Of a stretch of 64,000 nt of DNA, positions 45,405 to 56,332 are shown piece by piece (position 1 is the stretch's first letter; each line of letters begins with the position of its first letter). The notes under the pieces were generated by a model, which saw nothing but the letters and a program-made list of their open reading frames with translations, was not told where the DNA came from and did no database searches. The position numbers and the translations under genes are program-made. The DNA is from Ephydatia muelleri (Eukaryota; Porifera; Demospongiae; Spongillida; Spongillidae). The DNA is taken from positions 30,943,779-31,007,778 of the forward strand of contig JABACO010000001.1 in assembly GCA_013339895.1 (NCBI GenBank), read 5' to 3'.

Positions 45405-45925
45405 ACCAACACTGCACTGTCAAAATGATGTACCAAACCAGTCGGTTCCGTAACACAACGGCGTGGCTCCCCCACAGAGTAAAGGTATAGGAAATGTGAG
45501 TGTGAGGGTTACAAGGGCACTATGCGCCAAAACTAAAGCAATGGGCACACAATAGGCTATATAAAGTATATATACCAAACAAGATGATAACAGCTCGTCT
45601 AGATCAGACACAAATACAACATAGCCGATTTTTGTTCTCCGTCAATTATAAAACAAATTACACCAAATCAAGCAGCGCCTAACCAATCTATGGTCGATTA
45701 TCTATAATTTGCCCGTATTAAAATCGAAAAAGGGTAGTTGGTTACCTTGTAGCATCAAAAATAATATATAGAGGGATTGGAAACACATCATATGCACCAT
45801 ATGTATGCCTTAGGATTGCCCGAGGTGTTAGTTATCTAGCTTCCCATCCCTCCCTCTATATATTATTCCTGGTAGCATTCAAGACGACTTGTATTCAAAA
45901 TACAAAATCCGGCCCCCTATTTAGG
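45405..45925. repeat. Segmental duplication, distal part, copy A
   Basis: 45,405-45,770 matches 52,800-53,200 closely (landmarks ACCAGTCGGTTC, GATGATAACAGCTCGTCTAG). 45,810-45,920 matches 56,080-56,174 (TTCAAGACGACTTGTATTCA, AAATCCGGCCCCCTAT). It carries no gene. Confidence 0.8.
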
Positions 45926-46016
45926 TTAGTCTCGTACCCAGACCCACCATGACGTAATAGTGTTTATATTGTAAGCGATAAACACTTACGTCATGGTGGG
46001 TCTGGGTACGAGACTT
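45926..46016. mobile_element. Fold-back MITE with 8-bp target duplication (hAT-like)
   Basis: A 91-bp insertion whose arms are near-perfect reverse complements (TAGTCTCGTACCCAGACCCA ... TGGGTCTGGGTACGAGACT). It is flanked by TATTTAGG (45,918) and TATTGAGG (46,017), 7 of 8 identical. The paralogous site at about 63,289 reads CTATTTAGGTGTG with no insertion, so the boundaries are well supported. An 8-bp duplication fits the hAT superfamily. Confidence 0.8.
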
Positions 46017-46560
46017 TATTGAGGTGTGATTCACGCTTGAAAGGATCGCGCGTGTAAACATTGCCCAAGTCTAGGGCGCACGTGATTCGTTTCCAATTCC
46101 TTATCTCTGCCGCCACCCCTCCATGGTTATGGCCTGTCATTGTACGAACAGATCCACGGGGGAAATAAGAGCAATCCGTACTCTCAATGTAACAACTCAC
46201 ATACAAAGGTCATGCACTTCCTTCTCCCAATTATCGCCCATCGATTAAAACTGCGCGATGTGGCAATCATTTCATGTTCAGTTCAACCACGTATATGCTC
46301 CAACGTACGTCCCTTATAACTTACCCCAGACTTTCTTCGTCGAGTCCCTCACGTCACGAGATAAGTTCACAATTTAATAGGCCCTTTTCCTGTGTCATGT
46401 GACCGCTCCGTAATCTAACATACGTCAGTGTCACACGATATAAATTAATACACGTCCGCCATGTTAATTCACAGCTTTTACGGAAATATCCGAGTGACGA
46501 AAAGGGCCTATTGTTATTCTGTTTTCAATTGGGTTATTCCATTGTTTAACCATATGTAAG
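46017..46560. repeat. Duplicated intergenic block, copy A (split by a MITE)
   Basis: Matches 63,292-63,706 over about 410 bp (GGTGTGATTCACGCTTG at the start, TTCCATTGTTTAACCATAT at the end). It holds no gene. Confidence 0.85.
46380..46508. mobile_element. MITE with GGCCCTTTTC ends and TA target duplication
   Basis: A 129-bp insertion with terminal inverted repeats GGCCCTTTTC ... GAAAAGGGCC flanked by TA on both sides. The paralogous block at 63,660-63,680 lacks it (CACAATTTAATTTTCGATTGG). TA duplications are made by Tc1/mariner, PiggyBac-unlike and some CACTA-type enzymes; the ends alone do not decide the family. Confidence 0.8.
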
Positions 46561-47890
46561 CTATGAATAAATAATTTGGTAGGCAAATACGACGGTGTGT
46601 TTTAACATATGAGATCACAGTATTGCATTTCACACAGCATTAAATGTCCTTGTAATTGATAGTAATTGATGATCCTTTTTCAAGAGAATTTCCTCTGTTA
46701 GTTCATGGAGAAAATACAATGGCTCACATTTGACTTCAATTGGATGATACTAGTAGGGATACTTTATTTAAAAAAAAAAGACCAATGCCACAGCAGCTGC
46801 ATGGTATATGCCATTAGGTGTGGCACCAAGATGAGGACACCGTGGATTGGTCAAGCAGCCTATGCAGCTTGAAGTTGAAGTGCGCATGCTAGGCATTGTG
46901 TAAGAACTGCTAAGACGCGACATTGACGCTGTTAGGATATATTTTGGGGGTTAGGGTTTAGGGTTTTGGGCCGCGCCGAAGGCGCGAGGGACCAGGTCAA
47001 TTTGCACCCGGAATCCGAATCCAGTGTCAAAAACCACCCGTCTTACACTCAAATTTTTTAGCAATGTTTTGGCCGTCTACAACCAGTGGACGTTGGCGCC
47101 TTCGGCGCCATATCAGGCGCACGTCGCGCCATATAAAATTTCCTGTCGAGTGCATGGCTGGCTCATAGTCAATGCCCCACTGCAATGCTGGCAGTGTTGT
47201 GTGGACATGAAACTTGCCTTTCCATTTATAAGTGAAGCTGGTGTGGAAACCATGGATGCATGTTGTTGGCTCATAGTCAATGCCACAAGCTTTTCCACAT
47301 TCATTTCAGCACTTCAAAGGTTAGTGTGCACAGTCTAGGCGTGTTATTAATGCACAGTTCATTATTCGATTGAATCAGATACAAAAGTGATTAGAATTTT
47401 TAATTACCTGTAAAAATTGATGCTATAAGAAATGTGAGTGTATTCTTAATATACATATTTGAACTAACAAGTAACATGCCTAGGCCCAAATGTACGTGTT
47501 ACTCTAAAGCCGAGGCTATACTGGTAGAGTACGAGCAAGTACACTCAGAATTACATGTACAAGAACTGGTTCGATCACAAAATGATTGCATGCATCATTT
47601 GTCTAGGTGACTGTTACAAAACTTGACCACGGAATGTAATACATGTGATGAACATAATGCATTATGAATGCTGTTGCAATCAGATCTGTTATAAGTGCAT
47701 GTACATGAGGAATCTGCAGATATGAGGCTCATTATGCTACATATGCTCAAAAGTAACTTAACCTGGAACGAATTCCCACCTGCATAATGCCACTTGAGCT
47801 TGATTTTGCTGTCTGATTGCTCAAAAACACTGCTGCCAAGTATTCAGTGCAATTTATTGATTAGATAAGTAGTTCTTTGTGCAACCGAGC
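46561..47890. other. Intergenic stretch with GCGCC hairpins and duplicated phrases
   Basis: A telomere-like GGTTAGGGTTTAGGG phrase occurs at about 46,950, followed by a GCGCCGAAGGCGC palindrome. A second palindrome, GGCGCCTTCGGCGCC, lies near 47,095. The phrase TGGCTCATAGTCAATGCC occurs twice (47,158 and 47,262). No gene is supported. Confidence 0.4.
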
Positions 47891-47954
47891 ATATCAAGAG
47901 CCAAATACTATAAACATTAATTCAAAACTTATAACAGTCAACTGAAAATCCATT

Positions 47955-48358
47955 TGAATAGAAGTAGTACTCATGTTAATGTTCACTGTTGAAAGGCATA
48001 GCGACGTCTGAGGTGGACCATCAAAGTGGATATGTACAGATATGTCTTGACATCCTTTGTTTGGACATTTCAGCTTCTCTCCATTGCATGTGCTTTCTGC
48101 CATGAGATTGGCGGGATATATTATTTGAGAATAATTTTCCACAAAAGCACTTAAAAGGCTTGACTCCACTGTGGCGCCTCATATGGTGGGAGAGATGACT
48201 TCGATGTAAATGACTTGTGACACTCTTTACATTTGAACTCACCAGTATGCAGATACATGTGCTTCTTCAGATACGAATGGTGTCTGCCTTCCCACATTCA
48301 GAGCACTGAAAATTCTTCTCTAGTGTATGGACAAGCATGTGATTCTTCAGAGTGCCAC
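47955..48358 (-). pseudogene. Third zinc-finger copy, 3' end only
   Basis: Minus-strand remnant containing the last fingers (SHHMRRHSGVKPFKCFCGK) and parts of two upstream fingers, with frameshifts near 48,090, 48,200 and 48,290. Its downstream flank also resembles that of copies A and B, so it is a separate, older copy. It ends close to where the P5CS pseudogene begins. Confidence 0.75.
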
Positions 48359-48513
48359 AGTGAGACAGAAAATATTTATTATGTACCATTATTATTAGAA
48401 ACGACTATTGCTTTTGCCACAGTGCATATTTGTCGTGTGTGTGTGTGTGTGTGTGTGTGTATTGTGTGTAAATACGCTGTGCATGTGCTGTACACAAAAA
48501 TTTGCAATAAGAG

Positions 48514-48853
48514 GTGGGGACAAGGTGAGGTCAGAGGACATCATGGGGCAGGTGCTGAAGAGAACCCTGGAGGCCGATAAACTGGAGTTGTTGCAGATCA
48601 GAGTTCCAATTGGAGTGCATCCTCCTTGTGATATTTGAGTCCAGGCCTGACTGCCTGCCTCAGGTGGGTGTGAGTGTGTGGGTGTGGTCACTAGGGGGAG
48701 CTTGGCGCTGAAGTGTTGTTGTGTACATGTACTAGAAGTGTTGAACTGATGGCAGAAAGTGATTGAACTGATATGCCAGCCAGCTAAGCTGTGTGGTATC
48801 TGTGTCACAATAATGTCTCATCTCCAACACATACATTATACTCATGTACTCAT

Positions 48854-48921
<68 letters not shown>

Positions 48922-48930
48922 ACACAACAC

Positions 48931-49018
<88 letters not shown>

Positions 49019-51219
49019 GTTGCAGGTTTGGTCATTGCCACAGGCAACGGTCTTGTACTCTGAAGCCTCACACAGCAACAAGTGCCTCCATGGCTTGGTC
49101 CAAGAGGCTCTCAGTCTCCATGAAGCCAGTGCTGCTGTAGCCATGGTAACTGCATATTTTCTATGGCATTTTCATTACAGTATGTATGTGTTGGGAACAA
49201 TCAAAGATGCATCCTTCATGGAGTAACTTTAGGAGTAGATATTTATATCTGACATCTTCCAAAATCTTTGTTGTGATCCCTATCCCTATCTTGTTGGGAC
49301 CTTTCATGTGATGCACATAGATGCATTTTGACTAAAGCTTTGACTTGTGTGTGCGGTACGTTTTAGGAACAGTTTCTAGTACAATTTGTACCTTAGAATG
49401 AGACTTTTGCTTGGTGTTTGGAGCATTTCATGTGGTGTCGGTCAAAATACATCACCATGACAGCATGCCCCTCCCACCATGACATCATCAGGTTGACAGT
49501 AGAGTCCCTCAAGCAGAAGATAGACCTGTTCATCCCACGAGGGAGCAGCTCTTTGGTTGATCCCAGTACTTGGACACACATACGGGGTGTGTCATGTCTA
49601 TGTGGATGCCAAGGCAGACATGCAGAAGGCTGTTGCCGTAGGTAATGATGGGAGAGGGTGGAAGGGGGGTCTATTGGCATCACCATTGTATCTTGTTTGT
49701 TGCTTCCACTATCCAATGACATTCATGTGACACAGTCCACTCTGCTTAACAATGCACACCTTCTGGGTTAGAGTATTTGATTTTTGAAATAAGTTGATTG
49801 TTTTTCATGTTCTAGAACCACAAGGGCATTTGGTTGTATCAAGCATGGAGGTTGTGCAATGAATTGATTGGGATTCCAGAGTCTAGAACACACTGTAAAA
49901 TACTCAAGGAGGATTAACTGCCAATGACTGTGGATTCTAACCAGTGTTGTAAGGACACTTTTAAGATCTGTCTAGCATTCTACTGTACATGTAGAACCCT
50001 GAGAACCAGTCCAATCGGATTGTACGCTAAGGTTGTGGTCACATTTGAAATCACCTTGCATACTTCTTCCTCCACCCTCTCCTCCTCTCCCTCATTCTCC
50101 CCTTTCCCTCTTCCTCCACCCTCTCCTCCTCTCCCTTTCCCATCTCGTTGTCTTTCTTCCCCTTCTCCCTTCCTGGCCCTCCCTCCTTTAGTTGTGGACT
50201 CCAAATGTGACTACCCTGCAGCCTGTAATGCCATGGAGACCCTCCTCCTCCACCAGGACCTCCTCCACACTCCCACCTTCTACGAAATTATGTCATCCCT
50301 CCGATCACGCCAGGTGGCCATCCACCTCGGCCCCAGACTCTCCACCCTTCTCTCTCCGTCGGGTGCCCAGCCAGCTCCCTGCATAAGGAGTACAGCGGAC
50401 TGGAGTGTACAGTGGAGGTGATAAAGGGAGTGGAGGATGCCGTGAACCACATCAACACTTATGGGAGCTCACACACGGACACCATTGTCACTGAGGATGG
50501 TGAGTAAGGGGTGTGGTCAAAGGCTAGTGCCGTACTGTAGTAGCGATGTGCACAAAATGTCTTCACATTTCTCGTTCAGTTCAGCCATGTGAATGCTTCT
50601 GACAAGGTTTATGAGATATAACCTAACTCAGCCAAGTGATGAGTTCACAGTTGCTAACAATAGCATGCACACTTCGTCATTATGACAGCCCAGTAAAGAT
50701 AAATCTTTGTCTGTACATGAATGAATAAAGCTAATGGCACTGCTCTTAGTTACATATACATATGTATGAATAACACCAAATCAAATCAATTACCTGGGTA
50801 CATGTAATCTCATCTACAGATATAAGGCTCCTTATACTATACATGCAATCCTCCTTCCCACAAAATAGTTACTTACCCTTCCATTCACACTGAGTCACAC
50901 ATGCATGGCTACTTGATGTATACACAGCCTCGGCTGCTAGGGAGTTCATCGAAGGTGTGGAAGTGCCTGCGTCTTCCACAACGCCAGCACTCGGTTTGCA
51001 GATGGCTACAGGTTCGGTCTCGGAGCAGAGGTGGGCATCACTACAGGACGAGTTCACGCACGAGGCCCCGTGGGGATGGAAGGTCTGACTACCACCAAGT
51101 GGGTGCTGTACGGAAAGGGACACGTAGTGCACGACTTTGAGCCTTCCGGATCACTGCAGTACATCCACAAGCCTCTGGACCTCATCGAGGGGGGAGGAGG
51201 GCGTGGCACATACCACTAA
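48514..51219 (+). pseudogene. P5CS partial duplicate, exons 7-11
   Basis: DNA copy of the 3' half of the neighbouring P5CS gene with introns kept: exon 7 from mid-exon (48,514-48,666), 8 (49,019-49,145), 9 (49,492-49,641), 10 (50,192-50,499) and 11 (50,928-51,219). Every exon has a frame-breaking change: +4 bases at GVLL in exon 7, an 11-base loss in exon 8, two deletions in exon 9 (about 26 and 32 bases), +2 in exon 10 (STLL-PVG region) and -2 in exon 11 (GVDSA). The kinase half is absent. It is a genomic duplication, not a processed copy. Confidence 0.92.
48853..49015. repeat. (AC)n microsatellite in the P5CS pseudogene
   Basis: Counterpart of the run at 38,867-38,938, expanded and interrupted by CGCGCG and CTC variants. 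Confidence 0.9.
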
Positions 51220-51557
51220 CTGATAATTGTAATGTTGTTCAATCAATTATTATTGCTATTTTATTACATTCAAGTAGCACAGAAGTAAGTGGGATGGACA
51301 ACTCAGCACACTTCCTGTATATCTAGGATGTGTGCTTTGGTTAAGAAAGGTCATTGCTGAGCCTGGCTCCAACTTCTATATGCAGACACAAGTGGGCACA
51401 AGCTACTGTGTCAAAATGGTGATTGGAGTGCTATTGTAATGTATACAACATAAGTAGTTTATATCAACCATGCATATCAAAAGCGCTTTCAAATCAAATA
51501 TTTAAACATTCATATCAGAAGCAGTACACTGAAATTCCATGTGAATTGATGTAACTT

Positions 51558-52652
51558 TCACTGTTGAAATGCACAGCCACGTCTGAGGTGGATCATCAAT
51601 GAGGACTTGTACAGATATTTCCTGTCACAACCTTTGTTTGGACATCTCAGCTTTTCTCCGCTGTGCTTTCTGCCATGAGATTTGAGGGAGAAATTATATG
51701 CGAAATTTTTTCCACAAAAGCACTTAAATGGCTTGACTCCACTGTGGTGCCTCATATGGTAAGAGAAAGATGACTTCGATGTAAATGACTTGTGACACTC
51801 TTTACATTTGAACTCACCAGTATGCAGATACATGTGCTTCTTCAGATTGTCACTTTGTCCAAATGACATTCCACATTCAGAGCATTGAAAATTCTTCTCT
51901 TGTGTATGGACAAGCCGCATGTGTATCTTCAGTGTGTCACTTCTTCCAAATGCCTTCCCACAATCAGAACACTGTAAATTTTTGTCTTGTGTATGGACAA
52001 GCATGTGTCTCTTCAGAGTGTCACTTCGTCCAAATGCCTTTCCACATTCAGAGCACTGAAAACTCTTCTCTAGTGTATGGACAAGCATGTGTTTATTCAG
52101 ATTTCCCTGTAGTCGAAATGCCTTCCCACATTCGAGGCACTGAAAATTCTTCTCTTGTGTATGGACAAGCATGTGGCTCTTCAGAGTGCCACTACGTCCA
52201 AATGCATTCCCACATTTAGAACACTTATAAATCTTCTCTTGTGTATGGACAAGCATGTGACTCTTCAGAGTGCCACTACGTCCAAATGCTTTTCCACATT
52301 CAGAGCACTGAAAACTCTTCTCTAGTGTATGGATTTGCATGTGTTTATTCAGATTTCCCCGTAGTCGAAATGCCTTCCCACATTCAGAGCACTGAAAATT
52401 CTTCTCTTGTGTATGGACAAGCATGTGTTTAGTCAGATCAATTCTTCGAACAAATGCCTTCCCACATTCAGAGCACTGAAAATTCTTCTCTTGTGTATGG
52501 ACAAGCATGTGGCTCTTCAGTGTGTCACTTCGTCCAAATGCCTTTCCACATTCAGAACACTGAAAATTCTTCTCTTTTGTATGAACAAGCATGTGTTTAT
52601 TCATATCACTTCTTCGTCCAAATGCCTTCCCACATTCTGAACATTCATGCAT
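51558..52652 (-). CDS. C2H2 zinc-finger protein, copy B
   Basis: Diverged twin of copy A, again one open exon of 13 fingers. First ATG at 52,652, stop at 51,558-51,560, 364 residues. Fingers 11-13 are nearly identical to copy A (CKECHKSFTSKSSFSYHMRH, the C-x-C finger, the final C-x4-C finger). Fingers 1-9 differ mostly in the helix positions that contact DNA (for example GRRSDMNKH, VRRIDLTKH, RLRGNLNKH). Finger 9 has one extra residue between its two His (HMRLVH). The frame is intact although the P5CS sequence duplicated with it is dead, which suggests selection or recent exchange. Upstream exons are not identified. Confidence 0.85.
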   Translation of the reverse strand: MHECSECGKAFGRRSDMNKHMLVHTKEKNFQCSECGKAFGRSDTLKSHMLVHTQEKNFQCSECGKAFVRRIDLTKHMLVHTQEKNFQCSECGKAFRLRGNLNKHMQIHTLEKSFQCSECGKAFGRSGTLKSHMLVHTQEKIYKCSKCGNAFGRSGTLKSHMLVHTQEKNFQCLECGKAFRLQGNLNKHMLVHTLEKSFQCSECGKAFGRSDTLKRHMLVHTQDKNLQCSDCGKAFGRSDTLKIHMRLVHTQEKNFQCSECGMSFGQSDNLKKHMYLHTGEFKCKECHKSFTSKSSFSYHMRHHSGVKPFKCFCGKNFAYNFSLKSHGRKHSGEKLRCPNKGCDRKYLYKSSLMIHLRRGCAFQQ

Positions 52653-52779
52653 GTTATGCACTTGACTCACAATTCAACCTATCACAAAATGGAAAGTAAA
52701 GGGGAAATGTAATGTAACTGCTTAATAATTTCATTCATTGATTACAATCAAGGTGATCATTTATATCCAGGAGCATTAC

Positions 52780-53230
52780 TTATTACGTGGATTGGAATTC
52801 ACCAATTCAACCAACACTGCACTGTCAAAATGATGTACCAAAACCAGTCGGTTCGGTAACACAACAGCGTGGCACCCCCACAGAGTAAAGGCATAGGAAA
52901 TGTGAGTGTGAGGGTTGCAAAGGTACTATGCACCAAAACTAAAGCGATGGGCACACAATAGGCTATATGAAGTATATATACCAAACAAGATGATAACAGC
53001 TCGTCTAGATCAGCTGATTCCCCCCCCCCCCACAAGTTACAAAATAGCCGATTTTCGCTCTTCATCAATCCATCAATCATAAAATAAGTTACACCAAATC
53101 TAGCAGCGCCTAATGAATCTACGGCCGATTATGTATAAGCTGCTCGTATTAAAATAGAGAAAGGGCAGTTGGGTTACCTTGTAGCATCAGAGATCATTTA
53201 TAGAGGGATTGGAATTTCCTCACGTGCACC
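52780..53230. repeat. Segmental duplication, distal part, copy B
   Basis: Counterpart of 45,405-45,790. A short poly-C run (about 53,021-53,031) is new in this copy. It carries no gene. Confidence 0.8.
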
Positions 53231-53695
53231 ATTCAATGCAATGGTATGCCCGCGGGCTATGCATAGACCTACTAGTGCAAATCGCACCTCCGAACTTGTC
53301 AAAAGGGGTGGATTCGATTTGACCAAGGCAGAAAGAAGCGTTTTCCCTCCACATTAGGTATGTGCTTTGTCCACTTTAATGCCTTTCCTGTATTGTTTAA
53401 CACTTATACTAGTTGGATAAACCATTTTGAGTGATTGTACTATCTACTTTGCTTCATGTTTTGCATTTTAAAATGATTTTTGACAATAAATTTTTTATCT
53501 CTGTACCTTTATCATCTTTCAGCTGCTACCTTGTCTTTTGTTATTGTGTTAGTACATTACATACTCTTTTCTACGTGGCGTAGTGATTTTTTGAGCGTCA
53601 GCGGTTGAACGGAAAGGTAGTTACACCATTTTGAGGGTCCAAATTTGCTGTACCCTTTGTGATGTTCGTGGAGAACCCAAACACTTAGGCTTAGG
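53231..53695. other. Unrecognised sequence between the duplication and the hAT element
   Basis: No coding sequence is recognised. This block and the hAT element together interrupt the duplicated segment, which resumes near 56,070. Confidence 0.4.
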
Positions 53696-53954
53696 CACTA
53701 TCGGATGCCGCGGCACGGCAGCCGAATGTAGGGTCCATAACCGAATGATCCGAATGCGGTATTAATTGCGTGCATTATGTAATTATTGGTTTTGCACAAA
53801 ACATGAATTTAGTAGAAGGCATTTATGCATGAGGTATAGCCAAAAAGTGAATTAGACTGATTATCACTGCTAACAATGATGTAATACCAGTCGACCAACC
53901 GGTTACCAGCTGACAGCTGATACTGTTAACCTGTTGATTGCTATATTTTTTCAA

Positions 53955-55399
53955 ATGGAGCCTTGCACGAGTTCATCATCAAAGGAAGGTTTAAAACTAA
54001 ACGGAGAGGAGAAATTGGCCAGCGCCTACAGTGATGTGCAAGCACCAAAGCGGTCTTGTCTTGAAAGAGAACGAAAAATCATGGCTGCCAAATCACGCCC
54101 GCGATCTTCAACCAAAGCCAAACAATCAACCTTTAAAGGAATTTCCTAAAGAGCCTTTTCAGGGCTTCACCTCCTATGTATTCTGAATACATAGGAGGTG
54201 AAGCCCTGAAAGGCTCTTTAGGGAATTCATTTTTCCTGACAATGACCAACTTATTGGAGTGACAACAGCACGGGAGATTTATAAGATCATAATGGCTAAG
54301 CTTGGTATTGAGGATGAAGACAACATCGCAGCGTTTATGCGTGACAGAGCATCAGTAAATGACGTTGCAATGGATCGACTATCAGGGGATTTCCAATGCT
54401 CAGAAGACATAAAATGCTTTTCCCACACCCTTGACCATGTAGGCGATAAGTTTAAGTGTGAAACACTCACAAGGTTTTGGGGTAAGTGGCTCAACCTTTT
54501 CAGTCATTCACGTAGGGCCAAAAAGATATTTAATCAGGTAGTTGGAGTGAGTGTTAAATCCTATTCAGCAACTCGATGGTGGTCAAAGCATGAATTTTTT
54601 GAGCAACTGATGAGAGTGTGGGGTGATGTGATTAAGATATTAGATGAGCTGAAAGCAGCTAGCATTTATGAGGCTGGTTCTGCTGTTGAAGCTTACCAGA
54701 TGCTCACAGACATTCATACAGTGTCCAAGTTAAGGGTGGAGTTAGCAGCCGTAGTGGATGGAGCACAATCATTTCTAAAATCTTGCTATAGTTTAGACGG
54801 GGATGGGCCACTAGCTTTTGAGGTGTATGATGAGATTAAAAAATGTGAAAATTTCATTGCCAACCCACATTTTCCTAATCTTTCAGCTACATGTATTTGT
54901 GCTGAGCTTGGTGGCACACAGCTACCAAGATCAACAGAATATATAAGGTTGTATCACCTTGGGGAGGATTGTGTGAGACCAGGATTTGAGTATTTTACAG
55001 CAACCATCATGGGGAAGCTTAGACCTCAATTAGATGCCTTGCAGAGCAGTGGAGTTAGGTTTGAATGCTACCTTGTTGGATGAATTGAAGATAATGAAGG
55101 TTATTCAAAGAGGGAAAATCTCCATTCATAGTTTAGTTCAAGAACTACCCCAGTATTTGGCAGCATGCGATGGCATTTCACTGTCAGCAAATGTGACGAT
55201 CTTTTGGAAAGAAAGAGCTACTTTACTTCCTAAATTCTATGCTTTGTTTTGTTGGTACTGCCTTATCCAGCTATCATCGGCTGCTGCTGAGAGGGTTTTC
55301 TCTCTACTAAATAACATGTTCAATGAACAACAACTTCATGCTTTGCAGGATAATGTTGAAACTGCTGTAATGTTGCGATACAATAATGTTACATTATGA
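53955..55399 (+). pseudogene. hAT transposase, broken
   Basis: The N-terminal part starts at 53,955 (MEPCTSSSSKEGLKLNGEEK) and stops at 54,147-54,149 inside a palindrome. Reading resumes in the right-hand arm (FREFIFPDNDQLIGVTTARE) and continues to 55,083 with AFMRDRASVNDVAM, CFSHTLDHVGDKFK and SATRWWSKHEFFEQ. A frameshift near 55,070 leads to the last part (55,085-55,399) with the C-terminal dimerisation motif LSSAAAERVFSLLNNMFNEQ. The His/Trp-rich central part and the A-A-E-R-V-F-S motif identify hAT. At least two lesions make it inactive. Confidence 0.8.
54138..54228. repeat. Perfect palindrome, about 44-bp arms, inside hAT transposase
   Basis: TTTCAGGGCTTCACCTCCTA and the following bases are repeated as reverse complement after a 2-3-base centre (TATTCTGAATA). 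The arms are nearly perfect, with outer ends GGAATTTCCTAAAGAGCC and GGCTCTTTAGGGAATTC. The palindrome sits exactly where the transposase frame is interrupted. Confidence 0.88.
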
Positions 55400-55626
55400 A
55401 CTCTCTTGGTTTTCTATTATGCTTTTTGTTTGATTAGGTGGTTATAAATATGCATGTGAATGTGATTGTGATTGAATGAAATTGATACAAATAGTGGTCC
55501 TACACGTTAATATGATCAACAAACCGTATTTAAAAATATCCGAAATTTGATCCGAATGGCTATCTATAATTATCCTCCGCAGATATCCGAATGCTAGGGT
55601 AAAAAAAGCCTTTAGCGCTCAACCTA

Positions 55627-56174
55627 AAAACACTTAAAAGGTGGGTAGAAAGAAAGAGCGAAGATGATAGTGCATGTGGCGTAGGCGTATTTTGACCACT
55701 TAATCGCTGTATTTACGCTGCACATGCTCTTCCAAAGGTGCACAATGGGAAGAACATTTCGCCTTGATCGCAGTCGTAATTACGCGGAATGCAGCAAGCG
55801 TGGTGATGAAAGTCTGGTGGTGTCTCTTCCATGGCAAGCGCTGGAGATTCATGTGTCTTCAGTACATTCAGTAGTGTCCCCGATCGCCTGTCCCTACACT
55901 TCCAGGACTACTGACTGCAACTCATTAGAATTGTTGAATGCCATAGTTTCCTTTCCTCTTTCTGTATTCACATAACATTTGAGCGTCTGTTGAAGATAAC
56001 TCTCCCTTCACCATGGGTTATAGATTCCATCAACCCACTTACTTGTATGCCTTAACGCGTATGAATTCTAGACCCTAGCTAGGATTGCCCGTGTTAATTA
56101 TGTGTTAGCTTCCCATCCCTCTATACAAGCATTCAAGACGACTTGTATTCAAAATACAAAATCCGGCCCCCTAT
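55627..56174. other. Unrecognised sequence, then duplicated block up to the LTR
   Basis: 55,627-56,060 has no recognised gene (an 83-residue frame at 55,724 has no motif). 56,075-56,174 is the counterpart of 45,810-45,920 and ends CCCCCTAT, where the LTR element was inserted. Confidence 0.5.
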
Positions 56175-56307
56175 TGTGACATTATGGAACTGTGTACTAT
56201 ATTTAGATATAGTTTTATATGTAGGTCTGCGCATGCGTGTTCACTTCTGGTGTGAGTATTTTGGTGCATGTGCTCGGTCTGATTGGGAAGAGTCTTCACG
56301 CGTAACA
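56175..56307 (+). repeat. 5' LTR
   Basis: 133 bp, TG...CA ends. It contains the transcription start region by definition; no TATA box is certain, though TATATTTAGATATAG at about 56,200 is a candidate. LTRs this short are at the low end for the Gypsy group. Confidence 0.85.
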
Positions 56308-56332
56308 TTGGTGTCAGAAGTCGGATTGGGAT

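Larger units (their letters stand above)
53696..55626 (+). mobile_element. hAT DNA transposon, 1.93 kb
   Basis: Element with ends TAGG(C/T)TTAG and imperfect inversion at the other side (ACCTA). It is flanked by CAAACACT (53,688) and AAAACACT (55,627), 7 of 8 identical, as expected for hAT. Subterminal CCGAATG and ATCCGAAT words recur near both ends. A transposase lies inside. The exact end is inferred from the duplication and the weak inverted repeat, so borders may shift by a few bases. Confidence 0.7.

Noticed and set aside
47700..47780. Possible third copy of P5CS intron 10 sequence (CTGCAGATAT(A/G)AGGCTC)
   Set aside because: The similarity is short and I could not extend it, so it is not enough to call a further P5CS duplicate.
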